Source: Boswellia sacra (taxonomy: Eukaryota > Streptophyta > Magnoliopsida > Sapindales > Burseraceae). From it: a DNA stretch of 64,000 nucleotides. The stretch is from positions 1 through 64,000 of the forward strand of contig SNVD02004792.1 in assembly GCA_013180625.2 (NCBI GenBank). The letters run 5' to 3'. Positions 43,408 through 55,363 of the stretch are shown in pieces; within the stretch, counting starts at the first letter, position 1, and each line of letters starts with the position of its first letter. A model generated the notes under the pieces. That model was given only the letters and a program-made list of their open reading frames with translations, made no database searches and had not been told where the DNA came from. The position numbers and the translations under genes were made by a program.

Positions 43408-45363
43408 TGTAGACATTGGATTTTTGAGGCTTGATGATGAAGTGAAGATGAATGTCGAGCAGTGAAAATGATCGAAATGCCCTTGGAAGCAAAAGGAAGA
43501 AAGTGAGAAGAAATCGACCAAGAGTTTTAAAAACTTACACATGACTTCAAAAAATCATAGAAATTAATCCAGCAGGAATCTAATGATGAGTCATGTATGT
43601 TCTGAAGCTACAGATGACAAGTTTTAATAGAATTTTATAGATCACAAATCGGAGTTGAAATCGAAGAGTTACGTGTGATCAAACAACTGAAGGTCAAAAG
43701 GGACTGCATTGAAAAAAATGCAAAACTAAGGGATCTTGAGGGTAATAATCGGCTAGCTATCTACTAACAGCCGACTGGCTATCAGAGTGTCGGTCGACTG
43801 TCAGCTAGCAACCGGCCAGGGTCGACGATTTGCCAATAGTCGGTTGGCTGTTACCCTGTTAGAAATGGAAAATTTCAGCACCAACCCTCATTTTTTGTTT
43901 CTTTGCTTCCTTTTTCAATCCAACCCCTCTCTTATATAAACAACCCTCCTCTACACTTCCAAGATAGATCAAATTTATCTTTTCTCCCTCTTGAAGACAT
44001 ACTTGAGAACTCAAGGAGTCTTTTTTGGTCTAAAGTTTTCAGGCGTTTTATATTATTCTGTACCCGGAAATGTTATGTTCTGAGAGCAGTTCTCTCTTTT
44101 CCCTCTTTATTTCTTATTTATTTATTTATTTTACTTTAGAATAAGTATGTTTAGATTTTATTTTAATGCTTAGAAGCATGTTTAGAGATTTTATGAATTT
44201 TTTAACCCTTTGTTTGTTTTGCGAGGTGGAAATGTATGTCGAGGTAAGTCTGCTTTCCTTTCTTTATTAGAATCATGATTAGAAATTTATTTCTTCGCGA
44301 ATGCTTAGAATCATGCTTAGGAGCACATGTCTAGAATAATGCTTAAGAGCACATCAATATAACCATGCTAAGAAAACTTATGATTGCTCTGAAGTATGCT
44401 ATAAAATAGCATAGAATATGTATGAATTACCTTAATTTCCCTTTGAATGCTTGGATTGAGCTAGAATAGCTTTGCTTCATTTTAATTAATTGAATTAGGC
44501 TAGAAACGCCATGATTCACTATAAATTGATATGAATTATGCTAGAACAGCAATAGGCTAGAATGCCAGGAGAGAAATATCAAATATAGGTCGAAGTGTCA
44601 TGATTCTAGATTATGGCCTTAATTAGAATTTTAATTGATTGATGTGAATGCATGTACGAATATACTATGTCTAATTATATGATGTTATGAAGTGATAGTG
44701 GACTCACATTGGTGGTGATGGACCATAACTTATAATGATAATGAAATGTATGAATATACTTATACAGGCTTGATAGACATTGAATAGACTCACATATGGT
44801 AGTGAGAAATTCATTATCTATTGAGTCTTGAATTGATCGCTTATATTTAATATTCAAATATGCAATTTATTGTGAATGAATGTATGAAATATTTTATTCA
44901 AAGTGCTAGAAGTAGTTTCTTTTTATTGTTGAAGAACAATTGATGTAATCCTCTTCCCCATCCTTTATGTTTGAAGGAAATGGAATTCAATTCTCCTCCC
45001 TCTTTCTTTGTATGAATATACAACTGTTATTAATTGAATATCACTTCATATGTTTAATGAAGAATAAAACTTGAAATGTGCGCATAAAATGAACAACTGT
45101 AAGAACTGTATAGCAGCATGAGCTATTTTTATTTGATATACCCTAGTAGAGGCCAAATTTTGATCCAGACGAGGTGAATGGCTCGTACCTAATTTCACAA
45201 ATCCATCTTTAAATGGATAAGGGTAGTTTAGATCTTGAAGCAAGGGATCGAATTACCCCTATTCATTCTTAATTGAATAATTGGGTGGCGGTCTCCAGAC
45301 GTGCCCAGGCTCGTTTGTGTTCCCTTATGTCTCAAAAGAGGCTTTGACATAGTATCCCATTCA
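43408..45363 (+). mobile_element. Solo LTR of the Tat family (LTR C, 1,956 bp)
   Basis: Starts TGTAGACATTGGATTTTTGA and ends CCCATTCA, with internal features shared with LTRs A and B: the hairpin segment (43750-43860), AACAACCCTCCTCTACACTTCC leader-like text, gctagaat motifs and the closing TTTGACATAG. A deletion near 45350 removes about 35 bases present in A and B. No internal element sequence lies on either side, so it is a solo LTR. The flanking five bases (ATTTA and TAACT) do not match, so the target duplication has decayed or been lost. Confidence 0.75.
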
Positions 45364-46159
45364 TAACTTAATCGAGCATTATCATGGCCTATTTGAGGTT
45401 GAGGTTGAGGTTAAGGATGAGGATGCAATGGTAACGTTTTTACAATATAAATAACTTGGCCATGGCTCCATTGTGATAAGCCTCATCATTCTATTTAACT
45501 TTCTTTCTTCTACCTTCAAACACCAGGTAAAATTTGTTTGACTAATTATTCTATATTTTTTAGAAAGGCGTGCACATTAACAAAAAGTTTATTGCCATTG
45601 AAGCCTAAAAGTCAAACTGTTGTAAACCTGAATTACACCAAAATAAGTTTCCTGAGGAGCAGAATTTGGTCTTTAAGTCAATGCAATATTGCATGCCGTG
45701 GTATTGATTGGGTTATTATTCATCAACAAACTATTCATCGAATGTTACTATTGATTGAGGTACTATTCATCGACGTTATTGTTCATCACAATTGTAGTGA
45801 AGTCACTGTTAGATAATCACTTTTTATGATCACTGTAGCAAATTCACTGTCCATCACCACTATAGTAAAATCACTGTAGCAAATTCATTGTTTATCACCA
45901 CTGTAACTGATTTACTAATAATCATCACTGTAGCAGGTTTTGTTCATTAGTACTATAGTAGAACACTATTACTAGAGTTGCTCTTCAATCAATCATTAAG
46001 CTATGATTGTATTTGGGTTACTTTATGTAGTTGGTTGAGTGATAACTTTTGGTTGTTTCATTAACATCTTGGTTGAGATTTGATTTTTAATTTACAAGAT
46101 TTTAAAGACCAAAACTCTCTAACAAGGGTGAAGGATACCTTGGTTGTTGCAAAATGACA
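45364..46159. repeat. Unassigned stretch with repeated CACTGTAGCA motifs
   Basis: 45740-45970 contains at least eight spaced variants of ATCACTGTAGCAAATTCA / CATCACCACTATAGTA. A GAGGTT/GAGGAT hexamer run is at 45393-45430. It may be the remnant 5' LTR or leader of the copia element that follows, but no PBS is seen. Confidence 0.45.
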
Positions 46160-46745
46160 TCCTAACATCTCAAAAATTGAGCCTTTTAGTGGAAGCCGCT
46201 TCAAAGAGGTGGCAAGAAAAAAGTGTTTGACACATTAGATGTAATCAACCTTGCAAGTCATCTCACCCCTAAAGAACCTTATAAACCAACAGAAGAAGCA
46301 TCACAAACATTGGAAGAGTGGGAAAAGAATGTGGAAGAATGGAAAAAGATGAGTAAGGTTTGTCGATTCACCACATTGAGCACTCTTTCAGATGAGTTGT
46401 ATGATATGTCTATAGTTATAAAACTACACATGAAATATGGAAGAGTCTTAGGAAAAAATATATCATAGAGGATGTTGGTTCTCAAAAGTATACTACAGAA
46501 AATTTCTTAGACTACAAATGATGGAAGAAAAAGATCTGATGTCTTAAATACATAACTATCACATACTAATAAATGATCTTAAAACTAAAGATATTGAACT
46601 CCAAGAGGCATTTATTGCTGGGTGCTTAGTTGAAAAATTACCTGACTCTTGGAGAGATTATAAAAATAGCATGAAACATAAGAGAAAACAAATAAGTCTA
46701 AAAGATGTTATTATTCATATTAGAATTTGAGGAGCAAAATAGAAA
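46160..46745 (+). pseudogene. Copia IV gag remnant
   Basis: The frame reads IEPFSGSRFKRWQEKVFDTL, then SKVCRFTTLSTLSDELYDM (ORF 46223-46468), and after frame changes LQEAFIAGCLVEKLPDSWRD followed by YKNSMKHKRKQISLKDVI near 46600-46700. This is the UBN2-type gag order (…LPDSW.DYK..LKHK). Several frameshifts occur; no knuckle is found. Confidence 0.75.
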
Positions 46746-46844
46746 TGGGGATAAAGTTGAAAAGGCCAAGGAAATGAGTTCTAAGGACAATGCTTTATTC
46801 GTGAAAAACTTGATCAGTATGCCAACCACTACAGGTATTGACAC

Positions 46845-47480
46845 TTGAACAAGAATAATAATAATAAAGGAGACCATAATCCTCCAAAAGCTAATTCGCC
46901 TGAAAGAGAACAAGTTATTGCTATTATTGTGGTCTTAGAAATTAATATGGTAGATGCAGAAAACAAAGAATGGATAATTGATTTTGGAGCTACCAAATAT
47001 ATATGTGTCAACAAAAAAAAATTTTATGATTATACTCCAATGAGAGAATGAGAAGAACGAGTTTATCTTGGTGACTTATGATTTGCTCCAGTTTTAGGCA
47101 AAGGAAAAGTTCTTCTCAAACTTAATTTCGGCAAAATCCTCTCACTAAGGAATGTATTGCATGTACCAAATATTAGATATAATCTTGTTTCTATGTTTGT
47201 ACTTGGGAAAGCTGGGTTAAAAGTGTCATTTGAAAGTGACAAAATTGTAATATCAAAAAATGAGGTTTTTGTTAAGGGTGAACTCTTTAAGCTTAATGAA
47301 CTCAATATGACTAGTAATGACAGAACATCTTTTTTTTCTACTTATATCATTGACTTTGTTGTTTTGTGACATGGAAGATTAAGTCATGTAAATGCTTCTT
47401 ATATTAAGAAAATGTATGATTATAGTTTATTATATGCTTTAAACTTTTCAGATGTTGAAAAAATATGATGTTTGGGTAGA
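46845..47480 (+). pseudogene. Copia IV protease/pre-integrase remnant
   Basis: 46845-47051 contains EWIIDFGATKYICVNKKKFY, where the usual protease motif DSGAT reads DFGAT (catalytic-site Ser replaced). 47157-47369 reads MHVPNIRYNLVSMFVLGKAG and VFVKGELFKLN, the pre-integrase part. Stops separate the frames. Confidence 0.75.
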
Positions 47481-48080
47481 ATGTAAGTCTACAAAGAGAA
47501 TTTATATGTCTGCTCTTAATAAAGAAACTAAACTACTTAGCTTAATTCACAAAGACTTATGTGATCTAACACATACTACGACTAGAAAGGTAAAAGGTTT
47601 TACATAACTTTTATAAAAGATTCCTCTAGATATACTAAGATATATCTTTTGAAGAGCAAAGATGAAGCATTTGATATGTTCTTAATCTAGATATTAGAAA
47701 TCAACTTAATAAAAAAAATTAATAATAGACAGAAGAGGTGAATATGAATCAAATTCCTTTAATAAATTTTGTGAGAATCATGGAATAATTCATGAAACAA
47801 AACCTACTTATTCACCCGAATCGAATGGAGTGGCTGAAAGGAAAAATAAGACACTCAAAGAAATGACGAATGCACTATTTATAAGTTCTGGGTCTCCACA
47901 TAGTTTGTGGGGGGAAGCCATCCTTTGGCTTGTCATATACAAAACAAAATATCTTATAAGAAAATTGGTAAGACATCATACAAATTATGGAAAGGTTATA
48001 AACCTAATGTTAAACAATTTAAAGCTTGGAGGTGTCTTGCAAAAATCTCGACACCTGAAACCTAAAAGAAGTAGGTGATG
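47480..48080 (+). pseudogene. Copia IV integrase remnant
   Basis: Near 47610 it reads IKDSSRYTKIYLLKSKDEAF; 47800-48078 reads NGVAERKNKTLKEMTNALFI with the catalytic Glu in place. The first catalytic Asp region is altered. The text after 47960 runs out of frame. Confidence 0.72.
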
Positions 48081-48429
48081 ACCAAATTAAGCCTATTGAT
48101 TTTATGTTTATAGGTTATGCCTAGAATAGTGCCTCTTATAGATTCTTTGTTCTTAAAACTATTAGTAATTTGTTTGAAGCAAATACAGTTATAGAATCCA
48201 AGAATGTCGATTTCTTGGAATCTATTTTTTTAAGAAGCCTAATACTAAGAAATTTTACCCTTGAATGAATCACAGAGTGATTCTCCTAAAAGTTAAAATT
48301 TTGAACCAAGGAGAAGTAATTGATTGAGGATAGTCACCAATTTTGATGATGATTATGTCTTTCTAGCAAACAATGATCCTCAAACCTTTGAAGAAGCTAT
48401 GACTTCTTGTGATGCATCATTCTAAAGAG

Positions 48430-48912
48430 AGGTTTTCAACAGTGAGATAGAGTCAATTACAAGCAATCATATATAGTTGGGAGATCGTTGATTTACCTCC
48501 AAGAACTAAAACAATAGGGTGCAAATGGATTTTTAAAAAGAAATTGAAGGTTGATGGATCAATTGATAAATATAAGGCAAGATTGTTTCCAAGGATTGAC
48601 ACAAAAGAAAAACATAGATTATTTTGACTCTTATGCTCCTGTTTCTAGAATTGCATCCATTAAAGAATTGATTGCCTTAGCTGTAATTAATAATTTATAT
48701 GTTCATCAAATGGATGTTAAGACTACATTTTCATATGGTAACTTGGATGAAGAAATTTATATGAGCCAACTTGAGGGTTATGTTATCCTAGGTAATAAGC
48801 AGAAAGTTTTAAACTTGTTAAGTTCCTATATAGATTAAAACAAGTTCTAAAATAATGGCATGATAAGTTTGATCAAGTGTTAGTGTCGAATGGACTTTTG
48901 ATTAATGACTTC
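48430..48912 (+). pseudogene. Copia IV RT N-terminal fragment
   Basis: It contains CKWIFKKKLKVDGSIDKYKA across a frame shift, then DYFDSYAPVSRIASIKELIA and VHQMDVKTTFSYGNLDEEIY. The QMDVKTAFLNG motif of copia RT is changed to TTFSYG. The frame ends abruptly just before the CACTA end. Confidence 0.78.
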
Positions 48913-49225
48913 CACTACAAGAAAAATGCTCATATTTGACGATTTTTGGCCGTCAAATAAGTATATATTTGGCGGTCTTGAAAGCGCCACCAATGGCACC
49001 ATCAAATATAGTCAATTTGGCGGTCGGTCAACCCGCCAAATATGCACTTGACTATACTTGACGGTTTTTGGCCGCCAAGTATAATAGGTTTAAAAATTAA
49101 AAGAAATATATACTTGGCGGTTTTTGGCCGCCAAGTATAATAGGTTTAAAAATAAAAAAAAATATACTTGGTAGTTTTTAGCCACCAAGTATTTAAAAAA
49201 AATTAATATATATATATATATATAA
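48913..49225. mobile_element. CACTA (En/Spm) transposon left end with subterminal repeats
   Basis: CACTACAAGAAAAATGCTCA is the conserved CACTA terminal sequence. Behind it lie subterminal palindromic units built on TTGGCGGTTTTTGGCCGCCAA at about 49063-49090, 49112-49137 and, diverged, 49165-49192, with earlier variants at 48940-49035. These bind CACTA transposase in characterised elements. The matching right end (…TTTTTCTTGTAGTG) was not found in the window, so the element is truncated or extends across the copia II insertion. Three bases before it (TTC) would be one arm of the target duplication. Confidence 0.88.
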
Positions 49226-49749
49226 TAGGTATTTTAAAAAATTTAAGAAATTCATAATCTGTATCATTTGTCACATTAAACAAATTTCTCATAAAACTCC
49301 TAGGTTTCCAATGAAAGTAAAATAAGATAACAATTTTGGAATGTTAAATAAACTTTTTTGTAATCAAACAACACAATATTTGCCATCAAAAAGTCATGCT
49401 ATCAGAAAGTAATTCTTTTTTGTACTGAAGTCTCAACCATCTGCTGCTGTAGAGGTTGTCAGAGCATGTAAACTCAAAGATAAGAAAAAACTGATATATA
49501 GCTGATTACTTAATGTTTCCCAATAATCACCTCCATAATTTGCCTTGAAATGATCAGCAACAAAGACTTATCAGGGACTAAAGGAATGTTACCATCTCCA
49601 ATGCATTGTGCAAATAACAAATGCCCATCTGTCTATTATAATCTAATGAAACTGTCAAAATTTCATCTGGTTGCACAATAACAAAAAATAAGGTGAAATT
49701 CATTTTTCGTAAACGTCTGCACCGTAATAAGTATCCCAAGTTTTCTTAC
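49226..49749 (-). other. AT-rich body of the CACTA region, intron-like
   Basis: A TATATA run at 49208-49222 is followed by sequence without a clear frame. 49400-49749 begins with the donor site of the phosphatase exon (GTAAGAAAAC on the minus strand) and is probably its captured intron. The next coding exon is not present. Confidence 0.5.
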
Positions 49750-51034
49750 CATCCAAGTCCAAAACAAGTGTGGTTGGAGGACAACTCCGAGTCTGTTTTG
49801 GTAATAGCAGAGGCTGAAACGTGGCACGGGGACCACTGATGACAAGTCTGGTAAGTTCTTTATAAATAAATAAGGATCAAAGTCATCAACTTCTTCATAC
49901 TCGTCATCCACATCCACACAAGCATCAGTTGACATAGATTCTTGACCATGCTCATCAACACATTCCAGGTTTGAGTTTTTCATTACAAGATATATGGCTG
50001 AAACTTCAGAGGAAAGGCTGCCTCCTGAATCTGCATTAGAACAAAAGCGGGAAGCATTTGGTTAATAGAGTTCAGAATTTTAGCCTATATATTACCATCT
50101 ACTTCTATATTACCTGACTAGACATGCTACCTCTATTGAAGTCAATGTATTCTCACCGTAATTCTTCTCCCCTCCAAAAGTGGATTCTGAAGATTCTCTG
50201 ACAATTTGACCATCCAGCATATCAATCCTTGAATACTCTGTCCCACTTTCGTCATGGAATTTCTGGTCTCCACTCCTAAAAAAGTTGGAAAAATCAACTA
50301 GATAAGAATTACTGATAAGCATCAACAAGAGAAAATGTGAAGAAACATAAAATTCATACTAACATCTAACTTTATCACCTACCTCCACTGTCGCATGCCC
50401 CTCCTGGGATTTTAGATATGTGAAACGCAAGAGAAAAAATTGTTTCCACCACACAATGAGCATCTTCCTCATTAGAACCCTGCAAAAATTTAGGAATTCA
50501 TGAAAAGCAATCTTGATAGTTCAAATAGTATAGTTTTTCCATCGTCTAACATTTGACATCTCCCATAATACTTGCATTACATAACGTGTTATGATAGCAG
50601 TGCATAAAATAATAGGACCATTTCAAAATTAATATTACTTGCAACTGGCCAAATGATAGCTGAGAGAAATGTTTCCACAGAGAAATATACAGATGCATAA
50701 AATAAATAAATAAAATGATTTCACTATTTTTATGTTCAAAATATTTCCTATTTATTCTTCCTTGACAACATAGACGCCATCTTGGTTAGACCAAATAGAT
50801 ATTTAACTGAAAAGATGACAACAATATCAGCATCTTCCACCGAAGCCCAGCCCCCAAGAAGCCAAAACAGACAGAACTGCCCAAGTTAGAGAGTTACCTT
50901 ATGATCCATAGCAGCTCCATTAAATGAATCATATCCCAAGCAATCATGAGCAGTCTCATTGTTTACTGAGCAATATCCGGTATTCAACTCAGTTGATGCA
51001 ACAACCTCTTTATTTTTCTTTGAAAGAATATTGA
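49750..51034 (-). pseudogene. Fragment of a plant SCP1-like small CTD-phosphatase (SSP4-like) gene, four exons
   Basis: Minus-strand exons: 51034-50898 (LSKKNKEVVASTELNTGYCS), 50479-50383 (NEEDAHCVVETIFSLAFHIS), 50275-50114 (QKFHDESGTEYSRIDMLDGQ) and 50030-49750 (EVDDFDPYLFIKNLPDLSSV; then, after a one-base deletion, QTRSCPPTTLVLDLD). All borders show AG before and GT after. The last segment is the start of an FCP1/NIF phosphatase domain, whose active motif DLDETLVHS is split by the intron after the second Asp codon. The intact family dephosphorylates the RNA polymerase II C-terminal domain in the nucleus. N-terminal exons and the rest of the catalytic domain are absent. Because introns are kept, the copy came from genomic DNA. 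It lies behind a CACTA end, so it is probably transposon cargo (inference). Confidence 0.78.
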
Positions 51035-51644
51035 CTGAAATTCATTGAGAGAGAAATCGATTAAATACGTTACCAAGTTAAATGAAAATACATACTCAAA
51101 ATTTAGTAATAGGTTTTGATGCCCAAGTATTTGACTCCAGAGTAATGCAGGATAAATAAAATAGCCTAGATGTGCACAAAACAAAAATATGCATCAAAGT
51201 TAGGTAATCTTAAAATTATGATTTTTTCAGTCAAAAACATAAACAAATAAGCAACATGCAACGAAGAGTGATGCTTCCAATCAAATTTAAAACTTTTTAC
51301 AAGCCACTTTTATTTTATCTTCTTATGATTCTCTGTATTCAATCTTTCAGGCTCATATGCTTACTTTTTTACACTCCAACTTAGAACTTTCCACTAGACC
51401 CCAAATAGAAAGCCAACATTTAAGTACTTTAAAAAGCCTAACAAATACATAAAATATGAGATCAAAGGTGAAAAAACAAGCAAACTTCACAAAATCATAC
51501 AATATCTAGCAAACTGTTGTATGGCTTAGAGTGGAAGAAATATGAAAAATGATACAAATTCGATATTCAATCAAAACACAGAACACGTCATGGTTAAATG
51601 GACCCTTTGGTAAAACTACATAGTTTTGTTACTAAATAAAACAG
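51035..51644. other. AT-rich stretch before copia II
   Basis: Possibly intron or flank of the captured phosphatase fragment; no further exon is recognised. It ends at the copia II LTR start without a recognisable target duplication partner. Confidence 0.4.
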
Positions 51645-53294
51645 TGTTGACCCAGGTATGACAACCCAAGAGGGGGGGTGAATTGGGTTTTATTTATCAA
51701 AACGAATTTATAAAACTTTTCTTGAAAGATAAAAATTATTTCACTTTTTCTTTTGAGAATAGAAGTGAAGAAGATGAAAATAGAAGTTGTCTAAGATGCA
51801 ATCAAGAGAATAGCAATAATAAATAATCTCAATTGCAAGTAAATGTAAAGAGTATAGGGATAGAGAGAGTGCAAACTCAATTTACGTGGTTCGGCAAATC
51901 TTGCCTACGTCCACGGGCTCCTAGCTCCTCCACAAGCTAGGCATTCCACTAAGTTGTAGAATACTTTATAACTTGCTTGATGAACAACTTCACCAAGACT
52001 TTTTTCCTTCAACTCTTGATAACACCACACCAAGAGTTCTTCTTGATGAACAACCTCACCAAGGAAAGAGTTCTCTCAAGGATATCTTTTGTCCTTTACA
52101 AGAAGATCTCACTCTCACACAATATAAGAACAAAGAAAAGTTTTTACAACAAAAGTACAACTCTCTTCAAAGAGTAGATAAAGAATATAAAAGCTCTATA
52201 AACTTGATATTTCTCTTGGCTTTTTTGCTTGATAAAATGCTTCTCTTGCCCTTGTTGAATGCATGGGAGAATGGCTCCTTTTATAGGCAAATGAGATGAA
52301 CTTAATCAAGTGAAGACACCATCTCCAAATTTTCTGCCCACCATAACAACCATAATCTTTTCTGCCATTTTTGTCAATGTTACGTTTGAAATTTGAAAAT
52401 CTACAAAACATAAAAGATCTGCACATTTGAATAAGCTTTCCAACACATCAAGAATCAAATCATTTGGATATTTGTAGCTCAAGATATGGCCAAAACACCA
52501 TTCGGTGCTCATGTGACTTGATTTTTCTTTCATGTGTCAGTCCACCGACTTGCATGTGTATTATGCCGGCCTTCTATTTGAAATTTGAATTTCTTCAAAA
52601 CATAAAAATCTGAATATTTGAATAAGCTTCCCAAAACATTAAGAATCAAAGAATTTGGATATGTCTATCTCAAGATATGGAAAAAACATCATTCGGTGCT
52701 CATATGAGTTGATTTTTCATCTCTGTGTCAGTCAACCGAATTGCATGTCAATTATGTCAGCCTTCCATTTGAAATTTGAATTTCTTAAAAACATATGAAA
52801 TGTTCTTCATTAAGTTATCTTTCCAATGCCGTAAGAATCAAGTCATTTTGATTTTCTAGCTCAAGATATGTCCAAAGGAGTATTCGGTGCTCATGTCAGC
52901 TGCTTCCATTTGTCTTTCAAATGGCATGATGATTTGGACAACCTTACACTTGAAATTTGAATTTCTTTAAAACATATGAAATGTTATAAATTGAGTAAGC
53001 TTTCTAAAGGCTTAAGAATCACATCATTTGGACATTTTTAGAGAAATATATGACCAATTGATTGAACATTGCTCATGTGTCACATTTCTTAAATCAAACC
53101 TTGTTCTTAAACTTTGGTGCCTTTAACATGTAGTCTTCTCCTTAGCTTCAACACTTCATTTTAATAAGCCTTTTCTTGATTTGACAATTATTTCAATGAT
53201 CTTACTCTTGCACATAAATAAACATGTTAGTAAATCTCAATTAATCAATGTGTATTGTTATCATCAAGATTATCATGTAGCCTTAGGGCTAACA
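51645..53294 (-). mobile_element. Copia II 3' LTR (left, 1,650 bp)
   Basis: Ends TGTTGACCC and GGGCTAACA. It has only two 65-bp units (51976-52075), making it shorter than the other LTRs of the family, plus the four units of about 185 bp. The polypurine tract AAAAAGGGGGAGAT follows inside (53295-53308, minus strand). Confidence 0.92.
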
Positions 53295-53541
53295 ATCTCC
53301 CCCTTTTTGATGATGACAAACCATTGATTGCTTTAAAATATAATCTAAAATAAAGAATGAAAATGAAATCAAGAATAAACAAAAAGAGAGCAAAGAGCAA
53401 TTGTTATAAATACAAGCAATCCAACCATACCATTTCTCCCCCTTTTGTTATCATCAAAAAGATGTAATCAAATTAATTACTCCTCCTAAATATATTCTCC
53501 CCCTTAACATATGCTACCATTCAAAAATTATCAAAGAAAAA
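53295..53541 (-). other. Copia II post-pol region with polypurine runs
   Basis: Same layout as 16661-16971: several CTCCCCCTT runs on the plus strand, no frame. This is the segment between the RNase H end and the LTR. Confidence 0.7.
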
Positions 53542-54080
53542 TTAAGATATATCCACCATGCCTAATTCTCTTCTAATTATGCAAAATCTATCTTGACTAA
53601 GGGGTTTAGTAAATATATCAGCTAATTGTTTTTCGGTGGGAACAAATTCTAAAGAAATATTACCTTTTTGCACATGATCTCTAATAAAATGATGTCTAAT
53701 CTCTATATGCTTAGTCCTAGAGTGTTGTATTGGATTTTTTGAAATGTTGATGGCACTTGTATTGTACATTTGATGGGAATATGATCAAATACCACACCAT
53801 AATCTTTTAAAATTTGTTTCATCCAAAGAGATTGTGCACAACAACTTCCTACTGCAATATACTCTGCTTCCGCGGTTGATAAGGCAACAGAATTTTGTTT
53901 TCTACTAAACCATGAGACTAATGCATGTCCTAGAAAATGGCAAGAGCCACTAGTGCTCTTTCTATCAAGGAGACTTCCAGCAAAGTCCGCATCGGAATAA
54001 CTAATTAGATCAAAATTATCACACTTAGGATACCAAAGACCTAGATTTATGGTACCAAGAAGATATCAAAATATCCTCTT
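53542..54080 (-). pseudogene. Copia II RNase H
   Basis: The frame continues from RT after a one-base shift near 54155: SYSDADFAGSLLDRKSTSGS (catalytic Asp), ALSTAEAEYIAVGSCCAQSL (catalytic Glu), then HIEIRHHFIRDHVQKGNISL and LADIFTKPLSQDRF (Asp) to the stop at 53542. All catalytic positions of a copia RNase H are present. A small frame change near 53770 separates the last 75 residues. It removes element RNA from the RNA/DNA hybrid. Confidence 0.88.
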
Positions 54081-55363
54081 TACAGCCTTAAGGTGAGATT
54101 CCTTTGGACAAGATTGAAATCTAGCACACATACACACACAAAACATAATATCGGTCTACTAGCAGTTAAATACAAAAGAGAGCCAATCAAACCTCGATAT
54201 TTTGTTACCTCAACATCTTTTCCTTTCTCATCTTTGTCAAGCTTGGTTAATGTACCCATAGGTGTGTTATATGTCTTTGAATTATCCATGCCAAACTTCT
54301 TGAGAAGATCTCTTGTGTATTTAGCTTGATTAATGAAGATCCCATCTATTGATTGCTTGATTTGAAGTCCAAGAAAGAAATTTAATTCTCCCATTAAGCT
54401 CATTTCAAATTCTTGTTGCATGCACTTAGAAAATTCCTCAAACATAGAGACATTAGTAGCACCAAATATAATATCATCAACATAGATTTGAACAATTAAT
54501 AAATCCTCATTTTTTGTTTTAACAAAAAGAGTAGTATCAACTTTTTTCATTTCGAAACCATTATCAATGAGAAATTTGCTCAATCTATCATACCATGCTC
54601 TTGGTGCTTGTTTCAAGCCATAAAGTGCTTTTTTGAGTTTGAAAACATGGTTTGGAAAATCATGATTTTGAAAACCAAGAGGTTGCTCTACATATACTTC
54701 CTCCATAATGTAACCATTTAAAAATGCACTTTTGACATCCATTTCATATAATGTAAAATTTTTATAACATGCAAAGGCACACAACATTCTAATTGATTCT
54801 AATCTAGCAACCGGTGCAAAGGTTTCCTTATAATCAATACCTTCTTCTTGATTGTATCCTTGAGCAACAAGTCTAGCTTTGTTTCTAATAATGGTTCCAT
54901 TTTCATCTACTTTATTTCTAAAAATCCATTTAGTGCCTATAATAGAATGATTTTTGGGTCTAGGGACTAATTCCCAAACTTGATTTCTTTCAAATTGATT
55001 CAATTCTTCTTGTATAGCCAAAATCCAACTTTCGTCATTTTCGGCTTCTTTAAAAGATTTTGGTTCAAATTGAGAGACAAAACCAAAATGATTACAAAAG
55101 TTCTTAAAAGAAGATCTAGTTTTCATATCTTGTGATGGTTCACCAATAAGGAGATCTTTAGGGTGAGCTTTTGCATACCTCCATTCCTTTGGTAATTCTT
55201 GGGAAGAATCATTTACTTCCTCAAGCTTTTCTTGTTGAAGTTGTAATTCATCTTGGCTCTTTTCATCAAGCCTTGATTCCTTGATTTGCCTTTCTACCTC
55301 AACAATATCATCATTTAAATTCTTTGAAGAAATAACATTAGTTTCATCAAATTCAACATGCAT
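54080..55363 (-). CDS. Copia II reverse transcriptase segment (427 residues)
   Basis: The longest open frame of the copia elements here. It covers the linker after integrase ([11 protein letters not shown]), then [108 protein letters not shown] text ([16 protein letters not shown]), and the catalytic [10 protein letters not shown] followed by [20 protein letters not shown]. All hallmark RT blocks are intact. The frame ends early in a (CA)n-containing stretch at 54125-54150, where a one-base shift separates it from RNase H. As a mature polyprotein part it has no start codon of its own. This region is wholly deleted in copia I. Confidence 0.9.
   Translation of the reverse strand: MHVEFDETNVISSKNLNDDIVEVERQIKESRLDEKSQDELQLQQEKLEEVNDSSQELPKEWRYAKAHPKDLLIGEPSQDMKTRSSFKNFCNHFGFVSQFEPKSFKEAENDESWILAIQEELNQFERNQVWELVPRPKNHSIIGTKWIFRNKVDENGTIIRNKARLVAQGYNQEEGIDYKETFAPVARLESIRMLCAFACYKNFTLYEMDVKSAFLNGYIMEEVYVEQPLGFQNHDFPNHVFKLKKALYGLKQAPRAWYDRLSKFLIDNGFEMKKVDTTLFVKTKNEDLLIVQIYVDDIIFGATNVSMFEEFSKCMQQEFEMSLMGELNFFLGLQIKQSIDGIFINQAKYTRDLLKKFGMDNSKTYNTPMGTLTKLDKDEKGKDVEVTKYRGLIGSLLYLTASRPILCFVCVCVLDFNLVQRNLTLRL

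Larger units (their letters stand above)
46160..48912 (+). mobile_element. Ty1/copia element IV, decayed, plus strand, 3'-truncated by CACTA
   Basis: Recognisable segments run gag, protease/pre-integrase, integrase, and RT start, and then stop where CACTACAAGAAAAA begins. RT beyond the first third, RNase H and the 3' LTR are missing, as is a clear 5' LTR. It differs from copia I-III and is heavily broken. Confidence 0.78.

Noticed and set aside
45785..45800. AATTGTAGTG as a possible CACTA right end
   Set aside because: It lacks the TTTTTCTTG part before GTAGTG and lies upstream of the left end in the wrong order.
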